Of a stretch of 64,000 nt of DNA, positions 59,727-64,000 are shown piece after piece; positions within the stretch are counted from its first letter, which is position 1, and each line of letters opens with the position of its first letter. The stretch lies in contig OX327711.1 in NCBI GenBank assembly GCA_946807835.1, positions 15,969,501 through 16,033,500 on the forward strand, given 5' to 3'. The notes below the pieces were generated by a model. That model did no database searches. It saw only the letters and a list, made by a program, of their open reading frames with translations, and was not told where the DNA came from. A program made the translations under genes and the position numbers. The stretch is from Ailanthus altissimus. Its lineage: Eukaryota; Streptophyta; Magnoliopsida; Sapindales; Simaroubaceae.

Positions 59727-62700
59727 TCATCGAGCATTGTATGTTGTAATTGTCACCTCATTAATGGAAGACCTTGTACCTAAGTTATACAAATCTGGTT
59801 CATCTCGAGGTTTCCTGATAACAAATGTGGATTGCTTTGGAGAAGGAAGAGGTGTTTCATTGCTTAACATAAAAACAGCAGTCCATATGTTAGGCCTTTC
59901 TCTTGCATCATCTTGCACGCATAATAGCCCGACTTGAATGCACCGCATAACTTCATGAGCAGGGTATGAATTGGCAATGGAGGAGTCAACTATCTGTAGG
60001 ACCTTACCATCTCTCCACAGTTCCCACGTCTAATTTCAAAAATCCATTGCGTAACAATAAAGTTAAAAACTTAAAATGTAAGTTTAAACTGGTGTTGATA
60101 AATGAAGCATGAACAAAAGGGCAGCAACTTACATATTTTATCAAATTTGAGAAGGGGTCATCAGGGAAGACGCTCCCATTCTTCTTTCCACTTATGATCT
60201 CTAATATTAGGACTCCGAAACTGAAGACATCTGATTTCATTGAGAAGATGCCGTATAATACATACTCTGGGGACATGTAACCACTGCATACCACATATAT
60301 TATAGAAATTTGGTTGAGCATACTCGAAGTGCATTCACATGATTTACACGCTATAAGGATGTGGCTAACAATTGAATTTTTAGTTTAAGAGTTCAAAATG
60401 TGTTTTATGTACTTACAAAGTTCCAATTACTCTTTTGGTATTTGCTTGGGTTTGATCTCCACCAAAAATTTTTGCAGTCCCAAAATCAGAAATTCTGGGT
60501 TTCATCTCTCTATCTAGAAGAATATTACTTGCTTTTAGGTCTCTATGAACAATTCTTAACCTGGAATCTTGGTGAAGATAAAGGATCCCTCGAGCAATTC
60601 CTAAAATTATATCAAAGCGCATTTTCCAATCCAAGAGCTGTTTTCTTGATTCATCTGCTTTTATTCACATTGTATAACATATATAAAAATAGACACAAGC
60701 TGTAAGAAAACGTCAAGTTCATGGTACGGGGTCATACCAAAGATTAAGTAGTCCAAGCTTTTGTAAGGCATAAACTCATAAATTAACATCTTCTCATCTT
60801 CTTCTATGCAACAACCCAAGAGCCTTACAAGATTTCTGTGTTGAAGTTTTGCAATCACCAAGACTTCATTTTTGAATTCCTCAATTCCTTGTCCTGAATT
60901 CTTTGATAACCTTTTGACTGCTATCTCCTGTCCATTAGGTAATTGACCCTGTAAAGTCAATTTAAATTGCATTAACATCAGTTCCCCATGTTATTCAACA
61001 TGCATCCGAATAAAGAAAGCACTTTTAACAACCAGCTCTAGTATTTAAATGATCAATTTTACGTAGGGTAAGAGTATGACTGTCTTCATGATTGACATTG
61101 AAAACTGAAAATCAGAAATTCACCGCCCAAAAAGGAAAAATAAACACAAAACAAAACATTAACAAACAATATAAAAAATGTCCCAGCTGCAAAATATGAA
61201 GGGAAATTACCTTGTAAACCAGGCCAAAGCCTCCTCGTCCAAGTTTGTTAGCATACGAAAAATTCTCTGTTGCAGCTACTACAGTACTAAGTTTGAATAG
61301 CGTCAATTCTGTATTCCCACCTTCTTCACTGCTGTTTGCATCAGGCAAGCCTCCGTGAGTGGACAAACTTGTTACTGAATTGAAAACTGACGTTTTTTGG
61401 TGCCTTTGTTTCTTCGCCTTACCTAGATAAAGAATGTATTTTTTATATGCATAAGCTATCATTCTTAAAAAAGTTCAAAAAAAAAAACCATCGCCATTCC
61501 TAGTTTATATCATTATCCTCAAGTTTGCTACGATTAATTTTGAGCAAATTATGTTTATTGTTGTTCCCCCAAAGCATGATGTCATTATTTTTTAGCAGTC
61601 ATGGACAAAAGGGAGTGTTCTATGCAAAAGTAAACACTTCAGATTTCTATGCTTTTACCCTGGCTATAACAATGACAATGATGGTCTATGAACTGCTTAT
61701 ACTTTGGGCGTATATTTTTTTAAATGAAATGCTTACCTAACTAGCAAATAGGTGAAGCACTATATATCATTGTGATGACAAAACTTTACATACATATGTT
61801 TGCCAAGTTGACAAGAAAAGAAATGCAGAATTGAATATACCGATCTTATCCCATGCTAATTTGATAATTTTACTCACCTTTCCGTTTCGTACGCCTTCTC
61901 CAAAAGTAGCAGAAGCATGCAGATATTAAAAGCACTTCCACAACAACGGGCACAGCTATAAGCGTGCCTTTTCCTGCTAGAAAAGTTTTGGAGTTTTTCT
62001 CTGCATATTCAGCTGCATATTGATAGCTTTCATCTAGATTAGAAAATTTGAGCAATTTTAAACCAATTCTAGTTGATAACAATAATATGTTGCTTAAAGA
62101 ATACTCAATTTGCTAGCTTTGTGTAAGCATATAATTCGGGGAATTTATTATAGAATTAAAAAGGCATAATATATGAAAATAAAAGAATGAAAAGATCATA
62201 ATAAATATATACCTAGCTCAACTGCATCAACTCTAATGAAAAACTCTTGCCCATCTGCATACTTCCTTATATCTTTTAACTCACCAAACCAAACTATGCA
62301 CCCATGTCCATCATCATTAATATCTGTAGTAGCATATCCTGTGCAGCTACAACTCTTTAAGCACTCTCTCTCACACTCCTTTAAGCTCATATTGCCATAA
62401 GCTGCAGATCGCCTGGCATCCGGCAACTTCAAGCCTTCCAGTCTCACAAATCCCTCTCCTTCACCCTTGCCACAGCCGTTGAACTTCCTCTTTTCCTTAC
62501 AATTTAGGTTCCAGTCCTGAGGATACAACGGCTCAAATCCTGGCAGACAAGCACAGTGCACCATGGTATCTGCATTGCAGATTGCATTCGCACCACAAAG
62601 AGCATACTCATCACACAAGTCTTGTGGCCCCATCCAGATTTTCATCCATGTTTTGTTCTCATGCCATATTTGTCTCTGCTGCGTTCCCATTGGGCCCACA

Positions 62701-63524
62701 GAAAAAATAGAAAAAACAGATCCGTTTCTTGATGACATTTCTCCATACACTTCATTTTCATTGTCTACAAAGTTGTAGTTGTAAATATCAATCTGTTTGG
62801 AGTAATCTACCTTCTGACTTTGAAGCTTGCTTTTTACATCAGGTAAACCACTCAGTTGGCGACCATTCCAAGGCCCACAGCGCCAGTACGGAACCGAGCC
62901 CTTATACAAGAAGTATTGAGGTGAGCCCTGATGGTCCAAACTACTGTAGAATTCCCCTGGCGCTGGATCATCACTCGACTTCCAGGAAGTTATAACATGT
63001 TTTAGGCCAGTTCTACGGTTGAATCCAAATTTCATACCAGGCAGAATCGTGTCCGTAGGGTAATCAAAGCTCTGCCACATTATGGTTCCTGTCTCACCCT
63101 TTTCGTTTTCAGTTACCAAAACCAGATTTCCTGGATCCAAGAGTTTTGCTATTGAATTTGTTGTTGGCACCGAAACATTTGTAGACCAAAGATTAGTGTA
63201 GTCGTTACCATCAACGACGGCAAGATTTCCATCTTCTGCAATCTTGAAAATACCCGCAGAGTTCTTAATTGGATTTTCTCTGTTGGCCACCCAAACAACT
63301 GTTTGTAAGGAGACTTTGTTGAACCATATTCCAACGTAGCGGAATTGAGACTTGCCTGGGCTGAAGAAGCCTAATCTGAAGTTTCCATCAGAGGACACAA
63401 TACTTTCACCATTTTTATCCTGGATAAACTGGTTTTTGCTTATTGTGTCAACTGCACTGAATGTATGAAAGAGATTAAATATCAGCAGCAGTGCTGAGAT
63501 ATAAGGAACTCTCTTACAGCTCAT
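59727..63524 (-). CDS. G-type lectin S-receptor-like serine/threonine kinase
   Basis: A plasma-membrane receptor kinase of the S-domain type. Seven exons join at GT/AG sites: 63524-62213, 62033-61878, 61422-61211, 60948-60738, 60654-60417, 60283-60133 and 60029-59727. They total 2583 nt, giving 860 residues without interruption. In order: signal peptide (1-24), bulb-type lectin domain (about 25-155), S-locus glycoprotein domain (about 210-300), EGF-like module ([14 protein letters not shown], 304-317 onward), PAN/apple domain (about 350-430), membrane segment (about 460-482), kinase (about 550-815). Kinase motifs are complete: GRGGFG (551-556), Lys572, Glu588, HRD with Asp669, DFG with Asp687, and SPEY. 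The C-terminus, [11 protein letters not shown], is typical. The ligand is unknown; relatives act in defence or self-recognition. The exon pattern matches the family. Confidence 0.95.
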
Positions 63525-64000
63525 GAAGGTATGTCCCTGGACTGATTAGCTATGGCTGTGCCTTGTTTATTAACAACTGGTCTCGATTTGTTTCATGATA
63601 TTTTGGAAGAATTTCACAGTGAGAATTCACCTTAGGTAAACGAGAGAAAAAGATAATTAAATTCATTTAGAGTGCTTAATGAATCATTGCTTGCGCCTTT
63701 GTGTTTGTCTGTTCTTTCACGGCATTGTTAACTGTCAACCCAAAAACAAAATTCTGAGTCATATTGATTTTAACACTTTCAATACAACTGTCTCATATGT
63801 GAGGATAATAAAAGAAATCAAAATGGTAGCACAAAGCTTAACAAACCGTTGCACATTAATCCTCCCATGACAGAGAAAGGGTCCTAACTGAGAAAAAAAA
63901 TGGTTCTGAAGATCGAATAGGCAACTGACTGGACGCATTAAGACAAACAATACACATTGAAAACATTACAATCAAATACGTGATTATGCAAACAGAAGAA
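63525..64000 (-). promoter_or_regulatory. Upstream region of the receptor kinase gene
   Basis: 476 bp upstream of the start codon, up to the window edge. The ATG at 63524 is the first of the long frame and directly precedes a good signal peptide, which supports this start. I cannot identify a definite TATA box or regulatory element. The short ORFs here on either strand are not supported as genes. Confidence 0.5.

Noticed and set aside
62563..62995. Plus-strand ORFs over the kinase gene
   Set aside because: They are antisense shadows of exon 1 of the receptor kinase.

Overview
This 64-kb window is nuclear DNA from a flowering plant, most likely a eudicot. It is AT-rich, holds one seven-exon S-domain receptor kinase gene, and is otherwise built almost entirely from nested, decayed plant transposons (Gypsy Tat and chromovirus elements, Copia, TRIM, Mutator-like, LINE, MITE). 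I cannot name the species.

Layout. 1-8892 is old intergenic DNA: a short tandem repeat, two ~1.95-kb direct repeats around a Copia reverse-transcriptase remnant, and a MITE-like inverted repeat. 8898-31159 is one Gypsy element of the Tat/Ogre type, transcribed on the minus strand, with a perfect 5-bp target-site duplication (gatat). Its gag-pol is broken. Between integrase and the 3' LTR it carries an antisense (plus-strand) gene of the plant-mobile-domain type. Three solo LTRs of one family (A), two of another (B, one of them inside an A copy) and a rearranged TRIM have landed in it. 31706-44983 is a Gypsy chromovirus on the plus strand. Its 5' LTR was split by two solo LTRs, and its RNase H and integrase core have been replaced by a piece of LTR from another family.

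45582-46930 is a small non-autonomous LTR element built around three 185-bp tandem repeats. 47403-48164 is a solo LTR with a GC-rich tandem repeat. 48283-49395 is a non-autonomous Mutator-like element with a large palindrome. 49515-51607 is a second terminal-inverted-repeat element containing a LINE fragment. 51716 to about 53150 is another copy of the chromovirus LTR. 53389-59551 is a nearly full-length but inactivated Copia element on the minus strand.

The only gene that looks functional is the G-type lectin S-receptor-like serine/threonine kinase at 59727-63524 (minus strand). Seven exons joined at GT/AG sites give an uninterrupted 860-residue protein. The Copia element ends 175 bp beyond its stop codon. 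No genuinely unknown system was found. The more unusual points are the antisense gene with its own apparent promoter and introns, the exact insertion order that can be read from target-site duplications, the inverted TRIM array, and a shared TATA-then-GA-tract design in three LTR families.
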